Positions 1 through 6,801 of a DNA stretch of 19,765 bases are shown here, one piece after another; the stretch's first letter is position 1; every line of letters begins with the position of its first letter. Where the stretch lies: the NCBI GenBank assembly GCA_934717555.1, contig CAKUYY010000025.1, positions 1 through 19,765 of the forward strand, in the 5' to 3' direction. The position numbers and the translations under genes are program-made. This DNA comes from an uncultured Clostridium sp. (GTDB lineage: Bacteria > Bacillota > Clostridia > Oscillospirales > Acutalibacteraceae). Under the pieces are notes generated by a model. It saw only the letters and a list, made by a program, of their open reading frames with translations. It did no database searches and was not told the DNA's origin.

Positions 1-1513
1 GCAAAGCCGCAAAATCGGCGCTTTTTACCCCTTCTCGCAGCCGACGGTTTTTCAAACCAAGAGCCCCCGCCAGCTCGCTTAACGTGCGCACCCGTTCCAG
101 ATCCGGCGATTCATGTACGCGGTAAACAAAGGGGATATCCACACTCCTGGCATACATAGCAGCCGCTTGGTTAGCCGTCAGCATAAACTGTTCAATCATT
201 TTTTCCGCCTGTCCTTGGACGCGTGGCCATATATCCACACAAACTCCCTTGTCGTCAAGGACAAAGCGGCATTCCCCGCTTTCCAGATCCATAACGCCTC
301 TTTGCGTACCCCTCTGTTCCAGGATAGCCGCCAGCTCTTTTCCTTCTGCCAGGGACTGTATAACAGGCTGATATTTCTTTTGAATTGCTTCATCCGCTGT
401 TCCATCAAAGATCTGATTGACCTCTGAATAGACGCCCCTCACCTTGGAACAGATGATGCTTTTATGGAACTCATAAGAAACCATCTTCCCCTTGGTATCC
501 AAACGAATCAAAGCCGAAAAAGTGAGTTTTTCCTCCCCAGCGTTCAGGGAACAAGCACCATTGGATAGCTCCTTTGGCAACATAGGAATCACACGGTCCG
601 CAAAATAAACGGAAGTACCTCTTCTCAGCGCCTCCTGGTCAAGCGGGGTCCCTTCCCGGACATAGTGGGAAACATCTGCGATATGCACACCCAATTCCCA
701 GCCATTTTCTCTTTTTGTCACTGAAATTGCGTCATCCAAATCCTTGGCGTCCGCTCCGTCAATGGTAAAAATACAGGATTCCCTCAAGTCCAGGCGGTTT
801 TCCCGTTCTTTGGAAGAAATTCCCCTACCGGCCAACCGTTTGGCTTCCATGGCCGCTTCCGCTGGAAACTCCGTAGGGATTCCATAAGCGTCAATGATGG
901 CGTCCGCGCAAATACGGGCACTGGAAGCCTTTCCATATATTTTTACCACCCTAGCTGATAGACGGGTCGTCCTTGGGCGAAACGACAGCAACACCTGTAC
1001 TTTATCTCCATTCCTAGCCCCTAACGTCCCCCCTTTTTCCACAGGAATTGGAGAGCGAAAATGATGATCCGGAATGATCTCACAGGCCATTCTTGTGCGG
1101 GAAAGCGTACCGGTAATCAAACGGCTTCCCTTTACGACCACCCGTTCTACCACGCCATCTATTCCCTTATAGGAAGTCCCCAGTTTATGCAGCATCACCA
1201 GGTCGCCGGGCAGGGCCCTTTTCCGGTCAGACGCTGATATATAAATATCCTCTCCCCCATTCAGCGGACGGGCAAAGGAAAACTTAGGGGAATGTGAGAC
1301 TATCTTTGCTGGAGTTAGCCCGGAAATTTTTGGGGAGGATAATTTTCCCTTTTTGGTGATAATAAGCTTGCCATCCTGCTGCAACTGTTTCACAGAATCA
1401 GTAAATTGCTGAAAATCACTGGCCTGCACCTTTTGAAAGACCTCTATGGGCTCCAACGCTTCATGATGTTCCTCTATCGCCTGTAAAATTGCACTTTTCA
1501 TATTTTCTTTCAT
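1..1513 (-). CDS. rnr: Ribonuclease R, 3' end cut by the window edge
   Basis: RNase R is a processive 3'-to-5' exoribonuclease of the RNase II/RNB family that degrades structured RNA and helps in tmRNA-linked decay. The frame is open from the ATG at 1513 to the left edge, giving 504 complete codons. The family is usually 700-760 residues, so the end of the RNB domain and the S1 domain lie outside. Residues 1-60 look like the N-terminal winged helix, followed by cold-shock/OB-type segments. The catalytic RNB motif DGADAKDLDDAIS begins at residue 252, with its metal-binding aspartates intact. The start is fixed by GGAGGG about 8 nt upstream. It follows secG on the same strand, but a strong terminator lies between them, so it may use its own promoter: TGCTATACA, an extended -10 with no good -35, occurs just past the terminator. 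In Firmicutes smpB and ssrA usually follow rnr; that part is not in view. Confidence 0.95.
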   Translation of the reverse strand, partial: MKENMKSAILQAIEEHHEALEPIEVFQKVQASDFQQFTDSVKQLQQDGKLIITKKGKLSSPKISGLTPAKIVSHSPKFSFARPLNGGEDIYISASDRKRALPGDLVMLHKLGTSYKGIDGVVERVVVKGSRLITGTLSRTRMACEIIPDHHFRSPIPVEKGGTLGARNGDKVQVLLSFRPRTTRLSARVVKIYGKASSARICADAIIDAYGIPTEFPAEAAMEAKRLAGRGISSKERENRLDLRESCIFTIDGADAKDLDDAISVTKRENGWELGVHIADVSHYVREGTPLDQEALRRGTSVYFADRVIPMLPKELSNGACSLNAGEEKLTFSALIRLDTKGKMVSYEFHKSIICSKVRGVYSEVNQIFDGTADEAIQKKYQPVIQSLAEGKELAAILEQRGTQRGVMDLESGECRFVLDDKGVCVDIWPRVQGQAEKMIEQFMLTANQAAAMYARSVDIPFVYRVHESPDLERVRTLSELAGALGLKNRRLREGVKSADFAAL

Positions 1514-1582
1514 ATGCTTTCCCTCCAAACTGTCATAGACTTCTCAAAAAAATTTCTAATGTTATTTTTCCCATTGTATAGC

Positions 1583-1613
1583 AGAAAACCCCGCGAAATT
1601 CGCGGGGTTTTCT
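1583..1613 (-). terminator. Near-perfect palindromic terminator after secG
   Basis: A 15-bp perfect stem (AGAAAACCCCGCGAA and its complement) surrounds a single central base, so the real loop is a few A/T bases. GC-rich in the middle and A/T-rich at the ends, it gives a U-run in either direction. It starts 10 bp past the secG stop, so it most likely ends the secG message before rnr. Confidence 0.8.
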
Positions 1614-1623
1614 TTGGTCACGA

Positions 1624-1872
1624 TTAGGCTGTAAAGAACATCACAACATTAATTGCAACTACCAGCAGGAAAAATCCTACCGCAATCACCTTTGTCCAAC
1701 GCGCAAGGAAAGCATCGATAGAACGGGCTTGATTCTTTTCAAAGAACGTATCCGCCCCGCCGGTGACAACACCGACGTTTTTCTGATGCCCTTCCTGTAG
1801 AAGAACTACAATGATAATAGCAATCGCAAAAATCGCGAGGATCACTCCAAATACAATTTGAAGCGCGCCCAT
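1624..1872 (-). CDS. secG: Preprotein translocase subunit SecG
   Basis: SecG is the small non-essential subunit of the SecYEG channel and stimulates SecA-driven export. The 82-residue product has the family layout: a first membrane helix at about residues 4-25, a cytoplasmic loop containing LLQEGHQKN and a Gly-rich VTGGADTFFEKNQARSID stretch, then a second membrane helix at about 62-80. Length and topology are normal. The ATG is preceded by ACGGAGGTG at good spacing. A sigma-A promoter lies just upstream at 1912-1940 and a terminator just downstream, so secG is probably mainly monocistronic, with rnr next on the same strand as in many Firmicutes. Confidence 0.95.
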   Translation of the reverse strand: MGALQIVFGVILAIFAIAIIIVVLLQEGHQKNVGVVTGGADTFFEKNQARSIDAFLARWTKVIAVGFFLLVVAINVVMFFTA

Positions 1873-1911
1873 GAGAACACCTCCGTTAAATTTCGGTTAT
1901 AATACTAAATT

Positions 1912-1940
1912 AGTTTAACACATCAAATAGCCTTTTTCAA
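1912..1940 (-). promoter_or_regulatory. sigma-A type promoter of secG
   Basis: On the minus strand, TTGAAA (1935-1940) and TAAACT (1912-1917) are 17 bp apart. A TG one base before the -10 box makes an extended -10. The predicted start leaves a leader of about 35 nt before secG. The -35 box lies inside one arm of the inverted repeat at 1933-1980. Confidence 0.65.
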
Positions 1941-1980
1941 GGGATTTTTCCGCAATCGTTTGACAAAATCCCTTGAAAAA
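1933..1980. repeat. Perfect 16-bp inverted repeat over the secG -35 box
   Basis: The arms TTTTTCAAGGGATTTT (1933-1948) and AAAATCCCTTGAAAAA (1965-1980) are exact reverse complements separated by 16 nt. The left arm contains the secG -35 box. The right arm, read on the plus strand, contains a second TTGAAA. This could be an operator, or a hairpin in any transcript that reads into secG from upstream. No U-run follows on the minus strand, so it is not a simple terminator for that strand. Confidence 0.85.
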
Positions 1981-2180
1981 CTGTCAACTCAAAAATACAG
2001 CACATAAAAATTCCATCTATTTCCTGTATATCCCGCTGATATCCGGTTATCCTATTATCAGACACTCACAAAGAAAAAAAGTACTAATTTACGTGATCCA
2101 CAACTCCGCAGTCCTTTTGTCTAAATGCAAAGGGAAACATGGATCAATGGCATAAGAACAAAGTTATGACGGAAATTAGT

Positions 2181-2209
2181 ATATAGACCTATTTTTTCGG
2201 AGTGTCAGG
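2181..2209 (-). promoter_or_regulatory. Candidate upstream promoter reading towards secG
   Basis: On the minus strand CTGACA (2204-2209) and TATATA (2181-2186) are exactly 17 bp apart, each one mismatch from consensus. A transcript from here would run about 300 nt before the secG start, through the inverted repeat. It may drive a small RNA or a long secG leader. This rests on sequence only. Confidence 0.45.
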
Positions 2210-2214
2210 CAGAT

Positions 2215-2252
2215 TAAAAAATAGATAAGTGCGTTTGCTTTTCTGCCGCACC
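2215..2252 (-). terminator. Possible minus-strand terminator of the topoisomerase operon
   Basis: On the minus strand the 5-bp stem GTGCG/CGCAC with a 13-nt loop is followed by a U-rich tract (TTATCTATTTTTT). The stem is short, so this is a modest call. It lies just past the stronger hairpin at 2251-2288, and the two together may stop transcription from the topoisomerase genes. Confidence 0.35.
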
Positions 2253-2299
2253 GCTGCCCTCCAGCCATTGGGCTGTGAGGGCAGCGGTTTTCTTTTTGT
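2251..2299 (+). terminator. Strong hairpin with U-run on the plus strand
   Basis: ACCGCTGCC (2251-2259) pairs with GGCAGCGGT (2280-2288), and an inner CAGCC/GGCTG stem is separated by small bulges. TTTTCTTTTTG follows on the plus strand, giving a textbook intrinsic terminator in that orientation. On the minus strand the hairpin is not followed by U's, although topoisomerase transcription arrives from that side. Either it acts bidirectionally with the next hairpin, or it ends an unrecognised plus-strand transcript. Confidence 0.6.
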
Positions 2300-2308
2300 A
2301 TAAAAATA

Positions 2309-4534
2309 CTACTCTTTGGGCCTGTCCTCCGGCGCCGGCATCATTCCAGCGGCGGGCAGCGTCTTGGTCCGATACCGATTGGGTTTTTGCAGTGTCCCCT
2401 CCTCGTAAGGCACCACCTTTTGCAGCACTCCCTTTTTGAGGGTCATGACCGCGACACCCTGGGTACTCCGTGTGGTTTTGGCCGATACCGTCCCCGTATG
2501 GACCAGCAGCATCCGCCCGGTAGAGCTAGTCAGCAAAAATTCCCCATCCTCCAAAATATGCAGGGCGCATACAAGAGGAGAACGGTCAGAATAAGCGCCG
2601 GTCAGTTTACGGCGGTTCGTTTTGGTGGCATAAGCCTCCATCGGTACTTTCGCAAGTTTCCCATTTTCAAAAAAGAAAAGCAAATATCCCTGGTAATCCT
2701 TGGTGACCACCATAGAAACGGCCTGTTCCCCTTCCTCCATACCAAGTTTTGCTGGGATGTAGTCCCCCAGGACACTGGCCTTAGTATCTGAAAAATCACT
2801 GGCTTTCGCTTTATATACGCGGCATTGATCGCTGAAAAACAGCAAATCGCAGCCATTGCTCGCTTCTATGGCGCAGGCCATCTTGTCACCTTCCTTGAGC
2901 TTTTGTTCCGAACTCATACGAAGGGACTGGGGTGTAATTTTCTTAAAATACCCTTCCCGGCTGAAAAACAAATGAACTGGATAATCAGGGATCTCTTCTT
3001 CCGGCTCCTGTTCATCCAACTCGTTGGGATAAATCAGCATGCTCTGACGGGGTTTCCCGTACTTCTGTATTACCCCCTTGAGTTCGCTGACGATAATAGC
3101 CTTTACCCGGGACTTATTTTCCAAAATAGATTGCAGGTCCGCAATCTCCTGTTCCAGCTGTTCCACTTCCTGGGTCCTTTTGAGAATATATTCCCTGTTT
3201 AAATGGCGCAGCTTGATCTCCGCTACATATTCCGCCTGGATTTCATCAATGCCAAAACCAATCATTAGGTTAGGGACCACTTCGGATTCTTCTTCCGTTT
3301 CCCGGACAATGGCAATGGCTTTATCGATATCCAGCAGAATCCGCTCCAAGCCCCGCAGCAGATGCAATTTATCCTGTTTTTTCTTCAGATCATAGTGGGT
3401 CCGGCGGCGCACGCACTCAATCCGGAACGCGATCCACTCCTCCAGCAGCTCTTTTACCCCCATTACCCTGGGGATCCCAGCTACCAGCACGTTAAAGTTA
3501 CAGGAAAAGGTGTCTTCCAGCGGGGACATCCGGTACAATTTCTGCATCAGGCGGTCAGGGTCAGTTCCCCGCTTGAGATCAATGGTAATTTTCAGGCCGT
3601 CCAGTCCGGTCTCGTCCCGGATATCCGCTATCTCCTTTACTTTCCCCTGTTTGACCAGATCCACAATCTTTTCAATGATGGCTTCACAGGTAGTGGTAGG
3701 AGGAATACTGGTGATATCAATACAGTTTGCAGAAGCATCGTAGGCATATCTACCCCTGACCTTGATGCCGCCTCTTCCTGTCCGGTACACCTGTTCCAGA
3801 CTCTCTTTGACATATAGAATTTGCCCCCCGCCGGGAAAATCCGGGGCCAGCAGGGTAGAAGAAATTTCATGATCCGGGTGGCGCATCAGGGCTATGGTGG
3901 TCTCACATACTTCTTTTAAGTTAAAAGGGCAGATAGAACTGGCCATTCCCACCGCAATCCCGGTATTGGCGTTCACCAGGACCGATGGGAAGCTGGCAGG
4001 CAATAAGGAGGGTTCTTTGAGGGTATTGTCATAATTATCCACAAAGTCTACGGTATCCTTATCGATATCTTGAAATAGTTCCTGACAGATAGGGTCCAGA
4101 CGTGCCTCCGTATATCGGGAGGCTGCCCAGGCCATGTCCCGGGAATAGAATTTGCCAAAGTTCCCCTTGGAATCGATATATGGATATAGCAGCGCTTCAT
4201 ATCCCCTGCTTAAACGAACCATCGTGTCATAAATGGCGGCGTCTCCATGGGGGTTAAGCTTCATGGTCTGCCCCACAATATTGGCGGATTTGGTACGCGC
4301 GGAATGGAGCAGCCCCATCTTATACATTGTATACAGCAATTTCCGATGGGATGGTTTGAATCCGTCGATTTCCGGGAGCGCACGGGACAGAATAACGCTC
4401 ATGGCATATGGCATATAATTTTCTTCCAGCGTGCTGACGATACGCTGTTCCACCACTTCCCCTGCCCCGTCAATGACACCATGTGTTTTGGGTGGCGGTG
4501 TTCTTTTTGCTGACGTTCTTTTCTTGGGAGGCAT
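2309..4534 (-). CDS. Type IIA DNA topoisomerase, A subunit, divergent (ParC/GyrA-like)
   Basis: This is the DNA-cleaving and rejoining subunit of an ATP-dependent type II topoisomerase. The 741 residues carry a Lys/Pro-rich tail (1-20), the breakage-reunion winged-helix domain with catalytic Tyr141 after Arg140 (AASRYTEARL), tower and coiled-coil segments to about residue 510, and a C-terminal beta-propeller region. It is shorter than typical GyrA (about 820-870). I see no clear GyrA box (QRRGGKG); the nearest stretch is TNRRKLTG near residue 640, so wrapping gyrase activity is doubtful. Other departures from the family: KLNPHGDAA replaces KYHPHGDS, so the first His is Asn and the quinolone-contact Ser is Ala99, and the GSxDGDxAAAMRYTE block is rewritten as KFYSRDMAWAASRYTE. 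It lies 74 bp after its B subunit. The ribosome-binding site (AAAGGGGCGGAAG) is mediocre. A topoisomerase IV-like or specialised enzyme is the best guess. Confidence 0.85.
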   Translation of the reverse strand: MPPKKRTSAKRTPPPKTHGVIDGAGEVVEQRIVSTLEENYMPYAMSVILSRALPEIDGFKPSHRKLLYTMYKMGLLHSARTKSANIVGQTMKLNPHGDAAIYDTMVRLSRGYEALLYPYIDSKGNFGKFYSRDMAWAASRYTEARLDPICQELFQDIDKDTVDFVDNYDNTLKEPSLLPASFPSVLVNANTGIAVGMASSICPFNLKEVCETTIALMRHPDHEISSTLLAPDFPGGGQILYVKESLEQVYRTGRGGIKVRGRYAYDASANCIDITSIPPTTTCEAIIEKIVDLVKQGKVKEIADIRDETGLDGLKITIDLKRGTDPDRLMQKLYRMSPLEDTFSCNFNVLVAGIPRVMGVKELLEEWIAFRIECVRRRTHYDLKKKQDKLHLLRGLERILLDIDKAIAIVRETEEESEVVPNLMIGFGIDEIQAEYVAEIKLRHLNREYILKRTQEVEQLEQEIADLQSILENKSRVKAIIVSELKGVIQKYGKPRQSMLIYPNELDEQEPEEEIPDYPVHLFFSREGYFKKITPQSLRMSSEQKLKEGDKMACAIEASNGCDLLFFSDQCRVYKAKASDFSDTKASVLGDYIPAKLGMEEGEQAVSMVVTKDYQGYLLFFFENGKLAKVPMEAYATKTNRRKLTGAYSDRSPLVCALHILEDGEFLLTSSTGRMLLVHTGTVSAKTTRSTQGVAVMTLKKGVLQKVVPYEEGTLQKPNRYRTKTLPAAGMMPAPEDRPKE

Positions 4535-4608
4535 ATGCGCTTCCGCCCCTTTCCTATAAAATAATTTTTTCTTTTATAAATACTAAGATTCCTATCAAAG
4601 ACAAAGGA

Positions 4609-6594
4609 TTAACTAACATCCGCTACATCCAAATAGCGGTATCCATTCTCCGCAATATAGTCTTTCCGCCCGGGAAGATTATCCCCTAATAACAGGTCAA
4701 ACATACGGGAAGTCTGCTCTGCCTCGGCTGGCATCACTTTGATCAACCGCCGGGTGGCGGGGTTCATGGTGGTGAGGTTCATCATATCCGGTTCGTTTTC
4801 ACCCAATCCCTTGGAACGTTGTATGCTATACTTCGCGTCCCCAATCTGCTCCAGGAATTTCTGTTTTTCGCTTTCCGTATAGGCAAAATATGTTTCATTC
4901 TTGCAGTTGATCTCATAGAGCGGAGATTCCGCAATAAATACCTTGCCCGCTTCAATCAGCGCCGGGGTTAAACGATAGATCATCGTTAAAAGCAGGGTCC
5001 GGATCTGAAAGCCATCCACATCGGCATCTGTGCACAGGATTACTTTGCTCCAACGCAGCAGGGATAGATCAAAAGATGACAGATCCTTATTGGCCTTGGA
5101 TTTCACCTGCACGCCGCAGCCTAACACTTTAATGAGGTCTGTGATGATGTCGTTCTTAAAAATTTTATCGTAATCCGCCTTGAGGCAATTGAGGATTTTG
5201 CCCCGGATGGGAATGATCGCCTGGAAATCCGGGTCACGCGCTTGTTTACAGGCTCCCAGTGCGGAATCCCCTTCCACGATGAAAAGCTCCCGTTCCTTGA
5301 CGTCTTTGCTGCGGCAGTCCACAAATTTTGCCACACGGCTGGTGATATCCATATTGCTGGTAAGCTTTTTCTTTAAATTCAGACGGGTTTTTTCCGCATC
5401 CTCCCGGCTTCGTTTATTGACAAGAACCTGCCCCGCTATCTTGTCAGCGTCCATGGGATTCTCGATAAAATAAATCTCCAGATTGTGGCGGAGCATTTCC
5501 ACCATGGCTTCCTGGATTCCCTTGTTGGTAATGGCCTTCTTGGTCTGGTTCTCATAAGAAGTGACGCTGGAAAAAGAGGAGATTACCAGGATAAGGCAGT
5601 CCTCCACATCCGCAAAGGAAATTTTGCTTTCATTCTTATTATATTTTCCTGTCTGCTTCAAATAGGCATCAATCTGATAGACAAACGCATTGCGCACAGC
5701 CTTATCCGGCGCCCCGCCATGTTCCAGCCAGCTGGAATTATGATAATATTCCGTGATATGCTTTTTGTTGGAAAAAGCAAACGCCACATTGATTTTTGTA
5801 CGGTATTCCGGTTTATCTGCCCTGTCTCTCACCTTGCGTTCTGTCTGCCAAAACTGGACAGGGGTCAGGCTGTCTTCTCCCGCCATTTCCTTGACATGGT
5901 CTTCAATGCCGTTTTCATAATAGAACGTGGTTTCCTCAAATTGATCTCCTTTTTGATCACGGAACAAAAAGGTAATGCCTGCATTGACGATGGCCTGCCT
6001 TTTTAAGGTATCCAGAAAATATTCCTCAGCGATCTGGATATCCGTAAATACCTGCAAATCCGGTTTCCAGCGGATACGGGTTCCAGTATCCTTTTTGGAA
6101 TAAGATTCTTTCTTTAATCCCCCGACATTCTCCCCTTGCTCAAAATGTAAGGTGTACCGCATGCCGTCCCTGCGGATATCTACATCCATATACTCTGACG
6201 CATATTGGGTGGAACACAGGCCCAATCCGTTGAGCCCCAACGAGTATTCGTAATTTTCCGCTTCATTGTTATTGTATTTTCCGCCCGCATACATTTCGCA
6301 GAAAACCAGTTCCCAGTTGTATCTCTGTTCATTATTGTTGTAATCCACCGGGATTCCCCTGCCGTGGTCTTCCACTTCAATGGAAAAATCCTCGTATCGC
6401 GTCACCGTGATGATCTTGCCAAACCCTTCCCTGGCTTCGTCAATGGAGTTTGATAATATCTCAAAAATAGAATGTTGGCAGCCCTCTATTCCATCCGATC
6501 CAAAAATAACCGCCGGACGTTTCCGTACACGGTCTGCTCCTTTCAGCGATGAAATACTATCATTTCCATATGCTGTCGTTTTCTGGTTCGCCAT
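4609..6594 (-). CDS. Type IIA DNA topoisomerase, B subunit, divergent (ParE/GyrB-like)
   Basis: This is the ATPase and Toprim subunit partnering the A subunit just downstream. I choose the ATG at 6594 (661 residues): AGGAGG lies 6 nt before it, and the farther in-frame ATG at 6627 would fall almost on the predicted transcription start. The GHKL ATPase fold is recognisable: Glu45 and Asn49 in IFEILSNSIDEA, DHGRGIP at 76-82, a glycine loop LGLNGLG at 119-125 (usually GGLHGVG), and QTK at 350-352. The Toprim domain has EGDSALGACKQ (Glu441) and TDADVDG (522-528), then QRSKGLGENEPD. Many positions constant in GyrB/ParE are changed: DN to SN, DVDGAH to DVDGFQ, RYKGLGEM to RSKGLGEN. The catalytic acids remain, so the enzyme is probably active. 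It is clearly a paralogue of the housekeeping enzyme, likely in addition to a standard gyrase elsewhere. Confidence 0.87.
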   Translation of the reverse strand: MANQKTTAYGNDSISSLKGADRVRKRPAVIFGSDGIEGCQHSIFEILSNSIDEAREGFGKIITVTRYEDFSIEVEDHGRGIPVDYNNNEQRYNWELVFCEMYAGGKYNNNEAENYEYSLGLNGLGLCSTQYASEYMDVDIRRDGMRYTLHFEQGENVGGLKKESYSKKDTGTRIRWKPDLQVFTDIQIAEEYFLDTLKRQAIVNAGITFLFRDQKGDQFEETTFYYENGIEDHVKEMAGEDSLTPVQFWQTERKVRDRADKPEYRTKINVAFAFSNKKHITEYYHNSSWLEHGGAPDKAVRNAFVYQIDAYLKQTGKYNKNESKISFADVEDCLILVISSFSSVTSYENQTKKAITNKGIQEAMVEMLRHNLEIYFIENPMDADKIAGQVLVNKRSREDAEKTRLNLKKKLTSNMDITSRVAKFVDCRSKDVKERELFIVEGDSALGACKQARDPDFQAIIPIRGKILNCLKADYDKIFKNDIITDLIKVLGCGVQVKSKANKDLSSFDLSLLRWSKVILCTDADVDGFQIRTLLLTMIYRLTPALIEAGKVFIAESPLYEINCKNETYFAYTESEKQKFLEQIGDAKYSIQRSKGLGENEPDMMNLTTMNPATRRLIKVMPAEAEQTSRMFDLLLGDNLPGRKDYIAENGYRYLDVADVS

Positions 6595-6640
6595 ATCGTT
6601 CCTCCTGGTTATTGTTCCCACGTCCATAACGCTAACCTAT

Positions 6641-6670
6641 AATGTACCCCATAAAACCATAGTATGTCAA
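6641..6670 (-). promoter_or_regulatory. sigma-A type promoter of the topoisomerase pair
   Basis: On the minus strand a perfect TTGACA (6665-6670) and TACATT (6641-6646) are 18 bp apart. The start would fall near 6634, giving a leader of about 40 nt to the ATG at 6594. It lies after the ftsH terminator, so the topoisomerase pair is an independent unit. Confidence 0.7.
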
Positions 6671-6741
6671 GTAAAAACCGTCCCTATGCGAACAAAGAGG
6701 GAGCTTTTTCACAAAGGCATCCGGCTCTTTTTTCTCTGTCT

Positions 6742-6782
6742 CTACAAAAAGAAAAGGCGTTTCCTGATGATAGGAAACACCT
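6742..6782 (-). terminator. Intrinsic terminator of ftsH
   Basis: On the minus strand AGGTGTTTCCT pairs with AGGAAACGCCT (one internal mismatch) around a 6-nt loop, followed by TTTTCTTTTTG. It starts 20 bp past the ftsH stop and closes the long gdpP-to-ftsH run. Confidence 0.78.
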
Positions 6783-6801
6783 CTTCTGGCGAATTAATCA
6801 T

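Larger units (their letters stand above)
1873..2308. other. 435-bp intergenic region without a convincing protein gene
   Basis: This A/T-rich gap between the topoisomerase A gene and secG holds, from right to left: a strong hairpin with a U-run on the plus strand (2251-2299), a weaker minus-strand hairpin with U-rich tail (2215-2252), a candidate minus-strand promoter (2181-2209), about 200 bp of unassigned sequence, a perfect inverted repeat (1933-1980) and the secG promoter. The unassigned part includes a 10-codon reading frame on the minus strand (MEFLCAVFLS) preceded by AGGA; I do not call it a gene. I recognise no known RNA family here. Confidence 0.6.

Noticed and set aside
1973..2155. 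60-codon plus-strand frame in the topoisomerase-secG gap
   Set aside because: It starts with TTG inside the inverted repeat, has no ribosome-binding site and no recognisable product.
6595..6627. Upstream start for the topoisomerase B subunit
   Set aside because: It would leave a leader of only a few nucleotides from the predicted promoter, and the ATG at 6594 has a perfect AGGAGG.
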